Part shown: piece by piece, positions 22,720 to 34,429 of the stretch
Layout: the number at the start of each line of letters is the position of its first letter
How positions within the stretch are numbered: the first letter of the stretch is position 1
Source: Siphonodentalium dalli
Taxonomy: Eukaryota > Mollusca > Scaphopoda > Gadilida > Siphonodentaliidae
Direction of reading: 5' to 3'
Assembly: GCA_032622095.1 (NCBI GenBank)
Contig: CP136068.1
Coordinates: 5,371,314-5,435,313 of the forward strand
DNA: 64,000 nt
The notes under the pieces: model-generated
Seen by the model: the letters and a program-made list of their open reading frames with translations, nothing else
The model's database searches: none
What the model was told of the DNA's origin: nothing
Made by a program: the position numbers and the translations under genes

Positions 22720-24350
22720 AGGTCAACGTAAACAGATCCCAACTCCATGGAGTTGCAGAAGGGAAATATGCAAGAAGCATGCTCGGTAATTGTGGCAACA
22801 GCCCAAACTATGCAAGGACTGTCACAGAGGGCATGTAGGGAGTGAAATACAGAGAATGCGCACCGCGCCCCAGCCACTCCAGCCCTAAATGGTTCAAGGT
22901 ACCCCTCCAGGGACGGATGGGGTGGCCCTCCGATTGCACCTTGTTTGAGATAACCATTGCCCTGAAGAGCTAAACTAGTGGGCAGATCGCTATTATCAAG
23001 CGGGTCTTTTTTATCTAGCTGTATGAAGAGAGCACAACCTCTACTTGTTGCACCATAGGCCTAACATTGTGTTGTAAGTGGCGATCTCCGGAGTCAGCAA
23101 TTGACATTGTTTTGTATATTGGATGAGGCAACTGAGCTATCCAATCACGATCACACAAAAATCTTTGTGTACCCAAGTACTTAGTGTTACTTATTAGAAC
23201 CAAGGCTGATATCGCAGAATTCTTTCTTGAATGATTCGCTGTGTCACCCCTTAAGCCCGAGCGAGATGGTTAATGTCTAAACAGCTCTCATCTGCGGAGA
23301 CAATTTCACGAAATATTTTCGCAATCTCGTCATTAAACTCAGTAGTCGTCCCGGCTGATAAAGTATTTTGTTTGATCCTGCAGAACCAACTGACAAATAC
23401 CCTAACAATTTTTGTGATTCGTAGGCTCGTAATGACTCATCATGAATTCAATGTATTGTCATGCACTTTCCAATGATTCGCATATTTCATTGTGTAATAT
23501 GCATCGCGATGAGAGGAAATCAGGTAAGTTCTGAATATGGGCCTTTGTAAAACTTCAAACCAGCAATGTTATCACAAAATTACATGTCTATCAAATTTTT
23601 TGGACTCATATAGCTTTTAAACTGAATTTTAGTAACAAATGAATGCTACTTTCAGTTAAAATTATGTTGATTCACCCTCGCAAAATAAATATCATACAAT
23701 ATAATTATACAAGATATTTGCATAGATACTGGTATATACGGTTGTTTGTTGACAATGTTAGATGGTATTAAAATCATTCAAAAACTTTATAGTGCACCGA
23801 ACAGTGACACGGATCTTATCATAACCAAGTGTATCTTCACAGCCCTATTGGTTTCACTGGCTATTAAATCATCCAAAGGTTTTCCATGAAGACTATCGAT
23901 ATCCAATTCAATCAATGAACCTGATATCTCAGGAGTCGGATGGCACATCGACGGAGGCGACAACTTATAAATAAATTATTTTGCATTAGAATTCAAACTG
24001 CTGTTGATCTTTGAAGGTGGATATGCAGTAACCTGTATTCCATGGCCAGTGAGGTGGAGGAGGAAGCATGCTTGGGACTGCAGCCCAAACCCAGCAGGTA
24101 CAGAAGGCATGTAGGAATGAAAATATGGACAGAGTGGACCCCCAGTCATGGTGACCCCAGGATGTCAACTAGTAGCACGAACGGTGTGGCTTGGGTGTTA
24201 GTTGAGAAGCGCACACCCGTCACTGTGTATGTCAACCCGCCAATGGTCGACGCGAGGGAGCAGATTGACGTCCCGTTCGATAGTCCAAAGAACCCAGATG
24301 TGGACAGATGGGGTGCCCCTCCTGAGCTTTATTTGTTATAACGATCGCCC
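22720..24350 (+). repeat. Two diverged copies of a GC-richer dispersed sequence
   Basis: 22740-22985 and 24040-24365 share ordered words: GGAAGCATGCT or AGAAGCATGCT, CAGCCCAAAC, AGAAGGCATGTAGG or AGGGCATGTAGGG, CGGATGGGGTGGCCCTCC or GACAGATGGGGTGCCCCTCC, and CGCCCTGAGCTGCTAAACTA. The second copy has an open frame of 99 codons (24042-24341) containing VEKRTPVTVYVNPP, but the first copy does not keep it. I therefore treat the pair as a repeat of unknown origin. The DNA between them appears single-copy. Confidence 0.5.
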
Positions 24351-24365
24351 TGAGCTGCTAAACTA

Positions 24366-25912
24366 TTCTCTAGTGTCCTTGACTCAGCGGAAACCTGAAA
24401 GTCGAAACAAGGGAAGCAGCTTCAGGAGGCGCTACGGAGAATGAGATGTACATGGACTTATGACAGGATTGAGTGTGATTGCACCTGTCAGATCCTGTCA
24501 TTTCGGTTTTTCAGGTGCTAAAAATCTCAGATACACATGTAAGTATATATGTTGATACATGTATAGTTAATTAACAAGTACAATTTACACTCGTATATTA
24601 TTTCACAATTTTACTCAAGATGTGAACCGTCAGTGATGAAAATATTTTAACGAAACGCAATGAGTCATTTCAGAAGTAAGTCTCCTAATTTCAAAACAAT
24701 TCACCAATAACTGCGGGCTGCATGCTGAGCCTATTGATTCAAATTTGAAATCCAAGATGGCTGCTGGCAGCCATGTTTTAAATTTTTTTTCGAAAAACAA
24801 TGGATGGCTCCCAGCCTCCCATCTAGAGGTCACTCAGAGAATTCCATATGAAGTTTGCTGATGATCGGATGAGGGATGTGGGCTGTATGGTGTGCCGAAG
24901 GATTTAGTCATACAAAGAGTTGGCTGGTGGAATCTAAGGCACCGTTTGGTTTTGTTTATGACCACCTCCATCGTTTTATGTTGCTTTGGCGGTTATTTTG
25001 ACCATGTTGAGGAAAATTACAACTGCATTGGAGTAAGGCTACGACCGCATAGTGTTAACACTAGAACCGTGTTGATGGTCATTCTTCAATGCGCTCTAAT
25101 GACAGTTCCAACGAAGTCAAGGGGCACTTATTTTGAGAATATGTGTAGGCTAGTCCCAGTCTACATGTCTCAAATCATCTTGTTGCTACTTGTTACATCA
25201 GCTTCAGTATTTAAATTTTATCAAATTTGTTCCACTCTTTTGCATGAAGAGACTACACCATACTAACTGTGCGACAATACATAAAACTAGATTGCTCTAT
25301 CTCTGTATGTATGGCGTAAACGTAAGTCCACTTGGACTGCCAGGGTTCTAGGAAGTTACATACAAGATGATTCGACAAACCTCGTCAGTGTCCATTCAGA
25401 ACTTCAGAATGACTCATAATGGGAGATTTCAGTATACCATAGGGCGAGTGACAAGTTTGCCAGATGTGTAATCTCGAGAGCCTCGAAAGCACATTATATA
25501 ATTACTCCCACCCATCATTCATCGCAATCGCATCCATCAGTCATGACAAAGATGAGTTTTATGCATATTCTAGCTTAAATGTGCTCCCTTCAAAGTTTGT
25601 GTAGATGATCTATAGCACAAAACAGTTTTAATATGATTAAATTCAACAAGATTCATTATGAGTCCATTACAGCTGTAGATTTACTGTTACCGAACTGTTC
25701 CATGTTTTCACTCCTGATACACTCAAGACAATGATTTGATTCAAGGCAATTCTGAATAGAAATGAAAACGCCCAATATGCAGGGCCCTAAAATATCAATC
25801 ACTGTGTTGAATTAATTTTGTGTATTCAAGATTACACAATAGTCTAAAGTTGTTAAATCGAACTACATTCATAATTCTTTAAATTAAATGAAATTCAACA
25901 ATGAGAACTCAC
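24366..25912. other. Intronic DNA; one module fragment, no gene recognised
   Basis: 24700-24910 is one unit of the AAGATGGCTGC module (TCCAAGATGGCTGCTGGCAG, GATCGGATGAGGGATGTG, GATTTAGTCATACAAAGAG). An open frame of 124 codons (24892-25266) begins inside this module and runs into unique DNA; it has no recognisable motif and is probably chance. The rest is AT-rich. Confidence 0.45.
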
Positions 25913-26095
25913 ATCTTTGTGTTCTTTGAATGATGTGTGTCCGTCATCATGGCCTTGACCCGGCCGGTGGACCTGCCGAATTATTTTGGGTTGGCTAGCA
26001 TCAGGTTCATTTGAACTGTCCAATTTTCGCTTGGCCTTTTTATTATCTTTTGTGATTTCTCGCGAAAACATCTGCAACTTATATGCGAGTTCAAT
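25913..26095 (-). CDS. Internal exon of an Armadillo-like host gene (exon B)
   Basis: Minus strand: acceptor TTATTTTCCTTGCAG ends at 26096; donor GAT|GTGAGT is at 25913/25912; length is 183 bp, exactly 61 codons, phase 0 at both ends. It reads IELAYKLQMFSREITKDN, then a basic and polar stretch KKAKRKLDSSNEPDASQP, then IIRQVHRPGQGHDDGHTSF and KEHKD. The first part is helical and the rest looks like a disordered linker with a KKAKRK basic patch that could act as a nuclear localisation signal (inference). Its phase lets it splice directly to exon C (…KEHKD then EKEMHSDK…). Confidence 0.68.
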
Positions 26096-26214
26096 CTGCA
26101 AGGAAAATAATTTTATCGTTACAAAATAATTGCGGTATATGTTTCAAAACAAACATTCCTGTTTCTATGGGAGGCCAAATTCACATTTATTAACAAGAGA
26201 TGGACTGTCGTCCG

Positions 26215-26990
26215 GTACATAACCCCTAGTGGCATACCGCCTAGTGTGGGCATATCTATAACTTATGACTGCAATACTCAGACAGATAGACCCAAAAATC
26301 AGCATTTTCATATAAACGAAGATGAATAACTATAGCACGAAAAACAAAACAAAACAGTTGAAAATGCCATTAAATGTCCTCATAGTGGTGAACATCCATA
26401 CAAAATTTCATTGAGATCCGAGCATTACTGTTCAAGTTATGACCTGAACAGACATCGGGTGGACCAAACAGCCAACATGTCCAGATAAACGAACTTGAAT
26501 AACTCTAGAATGGAAAAGCCAAACAGAAAAATGGAACCCTCTATTGAATGTCCTCACAGTGGTGAACATCCATACCAAATTTCATTGAGATCCCAGCACA
26601 AATGTTGAAGTTACGACATGAACAGACACCAGACAGACCAAAAAGCCAACATTTCCAGATAAACAAAGATGAATAACTCTAGAATGGAAAATCCGAACAA
26701 AACGATGGAATCCTCCATTGAATGCCCTCATAGTAGTGAACATCCATACCTAATTTCATTGAGATCCGAGCACTATTGTTCATGTTATGACATGAACAGA
26801 CATCGGACAGACGGACGTACGGACGGACGGATGCATGGACGTACTGGCCAAAGTATACTTGTGGGGTGAATGCACATACCCATGAATACTTGTGGGGTGC
26901 GATCTTTTGTTTGAGTAAATTGTGGGGTGCAACCCACAACTGACGATTTTTTAAAGAGCGTATTTTTAAATTGCAATTCAATTGCGCTGA
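26215..26990 (+). repeat. Modular tandem repeat, about 175-bp units, with (GACG)n tail
   Basis: Three units carry CCAGATAAACGAA, GAATAACTCTAGAATGG, GTGGTGAACATCCATACCAA and TTCATTGAGATCC. They end in GGACAGACGGACGTACGGAC (26805 onward), then three copies of a TTGTGGGGTG phrase (26860-26935). Confidence 0.8.
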
Positions 26991-27335
26991 AGCGCAATTA
27001 TTGTTACAAGCTTACACCCCTGAACTGGGAGTTAGCCTGATATGGGAAAATAATTGCGCTTCAGCGCAATTAATTATGTATTGGATTTATTTATTAACTC
27101 GGAGTTAGCCATATATGGGGAAAATAATTGCGCTTCAGCACAATTGAATTGCGCTTCAGCGCAATTTATGTTGTATTGGATTTATTCATTAATTTACATG
27201 GGGTTTAGCCATATATGGAAAATTATTTGTGCTGAAGCGTAATTGAATTGCGCTGAAGCACAATTAATTTTGAATTGCGCTGAAGCGCTATTGAATTGCG
27301 CTGAAGAGCAATTGGATAGCGCTGAAGCACAATTA
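26980..27335. repeat. Cluster of 20-bp palindromes, AATTGCGCT(GA/TC)AGCGCAATT
   Basis: About nine perfect or near-perfect copies of AATTGCGCTGAAGCGCAATT or its inverse occur, some head-to-tail (27228-27335). Each could fold into a short hairpin. Related clusters with a TTAAG centre lie at 31155-31307 and 33462-33665. Confidence 0.85.
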
Positions 27336-28260
27336 TTAATAAATGTAAATTTGGCCTCCCATATGTTTCCCCCAATTCAAATTTTCGATCCATTACTGTA
27401 ATTGGAAACCAAATTCAAACTTGCGTTAAAACCTTGTGATGAATAGAGTTTGCAATTTTGGAAAACAAATCCCCCGAAATGAAGCAATAATCAGCGAATT
27501 TATACCTGCTTAATCGAGAGAACCACATTGACCTTCAACGATTAGAAAAAATTGTGCGATACTTTGTCTCCTAGTTAGGAACAACTATGCCAAGTTTCAA
27601 CAGAATCCAATAAAGCATTGCGATGTTATGGAGCGGATACAAACGGTTCATTAAAATACGACTGGTGCAGTTAAAGTCTAAGTTTGAGAACACGCTGTGA
27701 CCTTGGTTAAAATATATTCAAATCACAATAAACAGAATGATGTATTTTAGAGACACATGTAGATACACTAGATCAAAATGTTCTTATTTTGTTTAGGCAA
27801 CAGGCACCCAAGCTTCGGTGTTGCCTATATGTAATACAATTCTTTTTTAAAATGGCGATTTCCCACACAAATCTTTAAAAAAATGGCGATTCATGGACCT
27901 GCAACATGAAGTCAATTAATGATATTTGAATGACATTATAAAAACAAATCAGCAACTTGGGTTCTTGTTATATATCCAACTAATATGTTTTGGTATAGAG
28001 ATAACGTAGTGTTAATAACACATTAATATATAGTGAATAACTGGGCCAAGCAATATCGCGACATTGCTGTTTTTTGTGTGTGGAGGAAATCTTGTGCCTT
28101 ACGATTTGGATTCAACGGTGCTTTGTCCTGGTCATGGTGAACACACGAACCATCACCAAACTGCTGGCTACATGAGTAACCAATCGACCTTCCGTGAGGA
28201 ACCAGCAGCTAGTTACCAGCATCTCTACTGGTGGCTAATGGGCACCATACCCTTAAATTT
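27336..28260. other. No gene recognised
   Basis: AT-rich sequence. An open frame begins at 28064 and runs through the inverted-repeat arm at 28261-28360. Because the frame depends on repeat sequence and has no recognisable motif, I do not call it a gene. Confidence 0.4.
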
Positions 28261-29612
28261 AGTCCCAAGTCTTCTCAGACTAAAGCCGGCTAAGATATTG
28301 GGATGGAGGTGCCGGTCTTTAGTCCGAGTTCCAGGCCCATGCATTCCTATGACACGACTTACGCCCACGATCTGTGGCGGGAATCTGTGTTGTATTTTAC
28401 TCGATTTACCTAATAAATCAATACATGATGCTATATACATCGGAAAGAGAGACATCTTATGGTCATATTGGTGTATAATAATCTAACTTTCATGTTAAAT
28501 TACGCATAGAATATTCCGGTTGATTGTCACCAACATCGCTGTTTTTATATTTTGTTTACTTAACTGAAAGCCGAAGTCAGGTTCCGAAGAATTCCGGCAT
28601 TGTCCGCTGGGTATTCTAGTTTCCGTTTCTATATATAGCGCGGGGTTTTCCGAACAAAATGGCGAAAACCGATCGCCCCAAAGTCCAGTTTCCTATGTGC
28701 TTTGAGAACAATTCCCGCACTAAAAACTTAATGACATAATGGAGGATCAGAACGGTAGTTTTGTTGACAATTTTCGCAAGCAACTTGTCAAAATTGGAGC
28801 AAATTAGAACTCTTATGTCTGACTTGCCATGCGTGTGATATGCATTTTGATTTGTGCGTTGATAAAATAATCGGAGAACCAAATCACAGTTTCGAAATAT
28901 AGTTCTTCCGTTTCAGTGGGACTTTTCAAACTTAAGGTTCAAAATGTATACAAATTTTGTTTGATTTTTTGTGTGCATAACAAGAGCAATATATTGCCCT
29001 GTTCGCTTAGTATATATCTTAATTTCGCGGAAGTCCACCAAATGTGGGTGAAATGTAGCACCATATAAGGCATATTATTTATTCTAATGCTCGTTGTGTT
29101 TACACTGTTTTAAACTTTGAGAGGGTTATAATTCCCGTAATTTATTTAATGTATTACATTTATATCTCCAATGTTTAATTAATCTATTTATTTTGTATTT
29201 ATTGACACACAAAATTACGATTACAATGGAGAATTCATTGTAATTTGCGTTGTTAGTCCAAAATCTACGGAATATTTTCAACGGAAAATGCCGAACACAG
29301 TTCGCGAGGTCAACTTAGTTCGCATACTTTAAAACAATTGTAAACATTGCGATAAATGTCTCTTTTCGCATTAAATTACCGCTTTCAATTCACAACTGAT
29401 GTGGGTTTCAGATCAAATAGCATGTCTTCTGTTGAAAATATCCGTTTATTGTCGCAATTGTGATATTTTATTTCATATAATTGTGGTTTTATTTGAGCGG
29501 GTCACTAACGCTTAAGTCGTGTCATAGGAATGCATGGGCCTGGAACTCGGACTAAAGACCGGCACCTCCATCCCAATATCTTAGCCGGCTTTAGTACGAG
29601 AAGACTTGGACT
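28261..29612. repeat. Pair of 100-bp near-identical inverted arms around 1.15 kb
   Basis: 28261-28360 (AGTCCCAAGTCTTCTCAGAC … GACACGACTT) and 29513-29612 are inverted copies with only a few differences, and both contain TAAGATATTGGGATGGAGGT in the appropriate sense. This looks like a TIR or foldback element, but no target duplication is clear outside the arms. Inside, near 28660, a frame starts in a good context (ACAAAATGGCG) and reads MAKTDRPKVQFPMCFENNS before stopping. It could be a first-exon relic or chance. Confidence 0.7.
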
Positions 29613-29689
29613 ACATACCCTTTTGACCATGGATACACGGTTGTGAATGAGTTTCAGGTTAAGTAGTGGGCATATATAATGACCATCCG

Positions 29690-30720
29690 TATGCAGTTTG
29701 ATGACGATCGGATGAGAGGTGTGGCCTGTAGGGTGTGCGAAAGGATTCAGTCATACAAAGAGTAAATTTCAAGATGGCTGCTGATGGCCATGTTTTTTCA
29801 AAAAATTACAGTCAAAATTGGAGGCTCCCATCTAGAGGTCAACCCGAAGATCCATATGAAGTTTGGTGATGATCGGATGAGGAATATGGTCAAATGCGAT
29901 AGCTCCCATCTAGAGGTGATTCTAAACATGCCTGTACATTTTCAAATCAATTCTCCAATAAATGCGGGCTGCGGGGAGTTGCTGGCATCCATGTTTAACA
30001 AACTTCTGTCAAAATTGGAGGCTCCCATCTACATGTATAGGTCACCCGAAAATCGATATGAATTTTGGTGACGATCGGATGAGAGATGTGACCTTTAGGG
30101 TGTGCCGAATGATTTAGTCATACAAAGAGTAAATTCCAAGATGGCTGCCGGTGGCCATGTTTGCATCGAAAACCGTTCAAATTTGATAACACAGCCATCT
30201 ACAGGTGATCAACATTGTGCCTGCAAAATTTAATGAAAGTGTCAATGGCACTGTAGCTCAAATTGGGGAGGAGTTAATATTTTGCTGAGCAATGAAAAGA
30301 ATGATAAAGAAGAAGTCACACTGAAGATTCATATAAAGCTTGATCATGATTCGATGAGGTCTGTGGTGTGCGCCAAATGATTTAGTCATACAAAGGATAA
30401 ATTCCAAGGTGGCCGTTGGCAGCAATATTTTTCAACGAATTTTGGTCAAAATAGCAGGCTCCCATCTGGAGGTCACCCGAAGATCCACATGAAGTTTGGT
30501 GATCAGATGAGGGATCCGGTCTGTAGGGTGTGCCACAGGATTTAGTCCGGCAAAGAGAAAAATCCAAGATGGCTGCCAGTGGCCATGTTTATCATGAACA
30601 TTGTTCAAATTTGATAGATACCATCTAGAGGTGATTCTAAACATGCCTGTAAATGTTCAATTCAATTCTCCAATAAATTAAAATTTCAAATCCAAGATTG
30701 CCACTGGCGGCCATGTTTTT
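29690..30720 (+). repeat. AAGATGGCTGC modular repeat, irregular units
   Basis: Repeated phrases: TGATGATCGGATGAG, GATTTAGTCATACAAAGAGT, CCAAGATGGCTGC, GAGGCTCCCATCTAGAGGTC and CCGAAGATCCATATGAAG. A start-type phrase of the family (AATGAAAGTGTCAATGGCAC) is at about 30232. Spacings are irregular, suggesting old, rearranged copies. Confidence 0.8.
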
Positions 30721-31154
30721 CAATAAATTTCGGTAACAAGAAATTCAATTAATTGAGGAAAAACACCCACTGTCCCGAGTGGTATTGATAAGCTATTGGA
30801 GGGTCTTCGCATGCAAAATAGCAAAATATTATTGAATGTCTCAACGACATCGATTCAACAGCTTGAAGATGGGAATAACCCACCATATATGGTAGATATT
30901 GAACCAGGCTCTGCTTAAGTTTGTTAATTGATGACTGATGTACATGTACAGTACACACACATAGTAATAACAATTAACGTTATGATTTGAAACTAACCAT
31001 GATAGAATATTGACAGTAAGGTGGTATTAACTACTACGAGTAGTATTAGTAATAACAGTACATGTACCATTCTAGCATAATATATGTGTACATGATGTAT
31101 GGGAAATATTAAAGGACAAAACAATAGTTACAATACAATTATAACTTTTTTTTT

Positions 31155-31307
31155 TATTAATCGCAAGAAGAGCTAATTGCGCTTAAGCACAATAAGGGAA
31201 TCTCTATTGTGCTTAAGCGCAATAAGTAAATATTTAACTGTGCTTAAGCGCAATAATGGAATTTTCAAATTGCGCTTATATAATAAAACCCAATAAGGAA
31301 TCTCTTA
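31155..31307. repeat. Palindrome cluster, GCGCTTAAGCGC type (left of the array)
   Basis: Three or four copies of an AATTGCGCTTAAGCGCAATA-like palindrome, several followed by AAGGAAT. The cluster ends directly where the higher-order array begins. Confidence 0.8.
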
Positions 31308-33331
31308 ATGAAAGTGTCAATGACACTGTAGCTCAACTTAGGTAGGGGAATAATTTAATGGTTGACAGTAAATGGAGGAATAGGAAAGGTGCTAATTGAA
31401 ATGTCTAACATGCGCCAAAGGATTTAGTGATGCAAAGAGTAAAATACAAGATGGCTGCTGGTGGCCATTTTTTTTGGCCAATTGACCCCAAAAGAACTCG
31501 TTCCCATCTACGTATAATTGTTAACATCCATGACAAATTTTATGAAGATCTGACCAAAGCTACGACATACAAATTTCATGATGATCAGACGAACAGTACG
31601 ACCTGTAGACCGCGCCAATGGATTTAATTTTGAAATCCAAGATGGCCACTGGCAGCGGTGTTTTTTGGCCGAATGACCCCACAATGATTCGTTCCCATCT
31701 ACATGTCAATGTCAACATTCTTGACAAATTTAATAAAGATCAGACCAAAGGTATGACCTGTAGCCCACGCCAAAGGATTTAGTCATGCAAAAAGTAAAAT
31801 GCTGGTGGCCATGTTTTTTTGACCGAATGACCCCAAAACGACTCGTTCCCATCTACATGTCATTGTTATAATTCACGACAAATTTCATGACCATCTGACC
31901 AAAGCTACGACCTGTAGCCCGCACCAAAGGATTTAGTCATGCAAAGAGTAAAATCCAAGATGGCTGCTGGCGGCCATGTTTTTTGACCAAATGACCCCAA
32001 AACGACTCGATCCCATCTACATGTCATTGTTATCATTCATGACAAATTTCATGATGATCAGACGAACAGTACGACCTGTAGCCCGCGCCAATGGATTGAA
32101 TTTTGAAATCCAAGATGGCCGCCAGCAGCCATGTTTTTTGGCCGAATGACCCCACAATGATTCGTTCCCATCTACATGTCAATGTCAACGTTCATGACAA
32201 ATTTTATAAAGATTAGACAAAAGGCAACCTATAGCCCGCGCCAAAGGATTTAGTCATGCAAAGAGTAAAATCCAAGATGGCTGCTGGTGGCCATGTTTTT
32301 TGGCCGAACGACTCCAAAATCACTCGTTCCCATCTACATGTCAGTGTTAACATCCATGACAAATTTCATAAACTTCCGACCAACACAACGACCTGTAGCC
32401 CGCGCCAAAGGATTTAGTCATGCAAAGAGTAAAATCCAAGATGGCTGCTGGCGGCCATGTTTTTTGACCAAATGACCCCAAAACGACTCGATCCCATCTA
32501 CATGTCAATATTAACATTCATGACAAATTTAATGATGATCAGACGAACAGTACGACCTGTAGCCGGCGCCAATGGATAGAATTTTGAAATCCAAGATGGC
32601 TGCCAGTGCCAGCAGCCATGTTTTATGGCCGAATGACCCCACAATGATTCGTTCCCATCTACATGTCAATGTCAACATTCATGACAAATTTCATAAAGAT
32701 CAGACCAAAGGTACGACCTGTAGCCCGGGCCAAAGGATTTAGTCATGCAAAGAGTAAAATCCAAGATGGCTGCTGGCGGCCATGTTTTTTGGCCGAACAA
32801 CTCCAAAATCACTCGTTCCCATCTACATGACAGCGTTAACATCCATGACAAATTTCATAAACTTCCGACTAAAACAACGACCTGTCGCCCGCGCCAAAGG
32901 ATTTAGTCATGCAAAGAGTAAACTCCAAGATGGCTGCTGGCAGCCATGTTTTTTAGCCGAACGACCCCAAAATCACTCGTTCCCATCTACATGTCATTAT
33001 TAACATCAATGACAAATTTCATGATGATCAGACGAACAGTACGACCTGTAGCCCGCGCCAATGGATTGAATCTTGAAATCCAAGATGGCTGCCAGCGGCC
33101 ATGTTTTTTGGCCGAATGACCCAAAAATGACTCGTTCCCATCTACATGTCAATGTCAACATTCATAACAAATTTCATGAAGATCAGACCAAAGGTACAAC
33201 CTGTAGCCCGCGCCAAAGGAAATTGTTGACGGACACACGGACACATGCACACACGTACACACGGACACACGGACGACGGCCGCCAAACCATGGCAATAGC
33301 TCAAACTTAACAAAAGTAAGTTGAGCTAATA
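31308..33331 (+). repeat. Higher-order tandem array: 160-bp monomers in 480-bp triplets
   Basis: The array starts with the family head (AATGAAAGTGTCAATGACAC, TAGCTCAACTT). About eleven monomers follow, each with CCAAGATGGC, GGCCATGTTTTTTGGCCGAA, CTCGTTCCCATCTACATGTC and GACAAATTTCAT. It closes with (GACA/GACG)-type repeats near 33226-33290 and a terminal hairpin, TAGCTCAAACTT…AAGTTGAGCTA. One monomer variant (GAACAGTACGACC, then CCAATGGATTGAATTTTG) recurs at about 31591, 32064, 32544 and 33034, so every third monomer shares it. Other short frames in this stretch are products of the repeat. Confidence 0.9.
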
Positions 33332-33461
33332 AGGAATATATTATATATAGTACATAAACTCCCTATAATTCAGGTGGTGTAGTCCATCTCCATGGTACAA
33401 TGAGTGGAACAAATATAGGATTATTCTACTATTTGCACAGGGGTGATCTAATGAGAGAGAT

Positions 33462-33665
33462 ATTAATTGCGCTTAAGTGCAATATTGATGTAATTTCGCT
33501 TACATGTAATAAGGAATGTCTTATTACACTTAAGCGCAATAAGAATATTCCTTATTGCACAGGAATATGACATTGTGCTTAAACGCAATAAGGTATCTCT
33601 AACTGCGCTTAAGCACAATAACTTAAGCGAATATTCTTATTGGGCTTGAGCTCAATTAGAGATTC
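33462..33665. repeat. Palindrome cluster, GCGCTTAAGCGC type (right of the array)
   Basis: Six or more AATTGCGCTTAAGTGCAATA-like copies, again mixed with AATAAGGAAT. Together with the left cluster it brackets the array at 31308-33331. Confidence 0.8.
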
Positions 33666-34042
33666 CTTAAGTTGTTGCAGTTAATCGAAATTGTCTATTA
33701 AATGTCAATTTGGTTTCCCATAGAGATCATCAACGATGACTATGCGCAAGGGACCCCCGCCAATCTTCTCTGTTGGGATTCCAATTGTTGGCTTATTAAA
33801 TATGCACATATGCTTAAGATACAGTCGTGCACGAAGCGCGCTCCCGTATGTCGGGTTTTGGATCCCAGTGAATTAAAATATCATTGAAATAATCGCCCCT
33901 CCCCCAATAAACATCCATATATTGAATATACATGTTGTTGGAGCAGAATTAGATAGTCCATATTGGACGCCATCATGGAGTTTAATTTATATTGATTATG
34001 TGGATAGAGTTATCATTAACCCTGACATCCTTATATTGGTTA

Positions 34043-34169
34043 CAGTAATGCCCAAAGTAATTGACCACTTAACCACAGCAGAATTATTGGTAAAAAAAAA
34101 AAAAAAAAGCCTGAAAAATTACCCATAATTCTGCTGTGGTTAAGTGGTCAATTACTTTGGACATTACTG
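34043..34169. mobile_element. 127-bp palindromic MITE with TA target duplication
   Basis: Inverted arms of about 50 bp (CAGTAATGCCCAAAGTAATT … AATTACTTTGGACATTACTG) surround an A-rich centre (16 A at 34092-34107). TA lies directly outside both ends (34041-34042 and 34170-34171). The flanking phrase GAGTTATCATTA…CCTTATATTGGTTA is itself repeated on the right side. Size, palindromy and TA sites fit a Tc1/mariner-type MITE. Confidence 0.85.
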
Positions 34170-34429
34170 TATGTGGATGGAGTTATCATTACACCTCACA
34201 TCCTTATATTGGTTAGGTTATGTATATGTGAGTTATCATTAAACCTCACATCAGTGTGTTGGGGATTTTGGACCTTGACTTGGGACCTTTGGTTTTTAAT
34301 GCAACAAATGCGAGTACACCTTATACACAAGTTTCTTGGATCAGATGAGTTTGAAGCCTGCTTACAATTCGAAATGTTGTCAGTTTAGTATCGTCTGCAG
34401 CGAAACTCGGCATGTTGAAGCAAAAGTTA

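Noticed and set aside
26980-27335. Palindromes as transcription terminators or operator sites
   Set aside because: This is a bacterial-style reading of eukaryotic DNA; the palindromes are clustered repeats without adjacent genes or T-runs.
28064-28486. 140-codon plus-strand frame with a Cys/His flavour
   Set aside because: Half of it lies in an inverted-repeat arm, composition is unlike a protein family I know, and no splice or start context supports it.
33073-33324. Plus-strand frame MKSKMAASGHVFWPND and relatives at 31427, 32287, 32782
   Set aside because: They repeat with the 160-bp monomer and are interrupted irregularly; this is non-coding repeat sequence.
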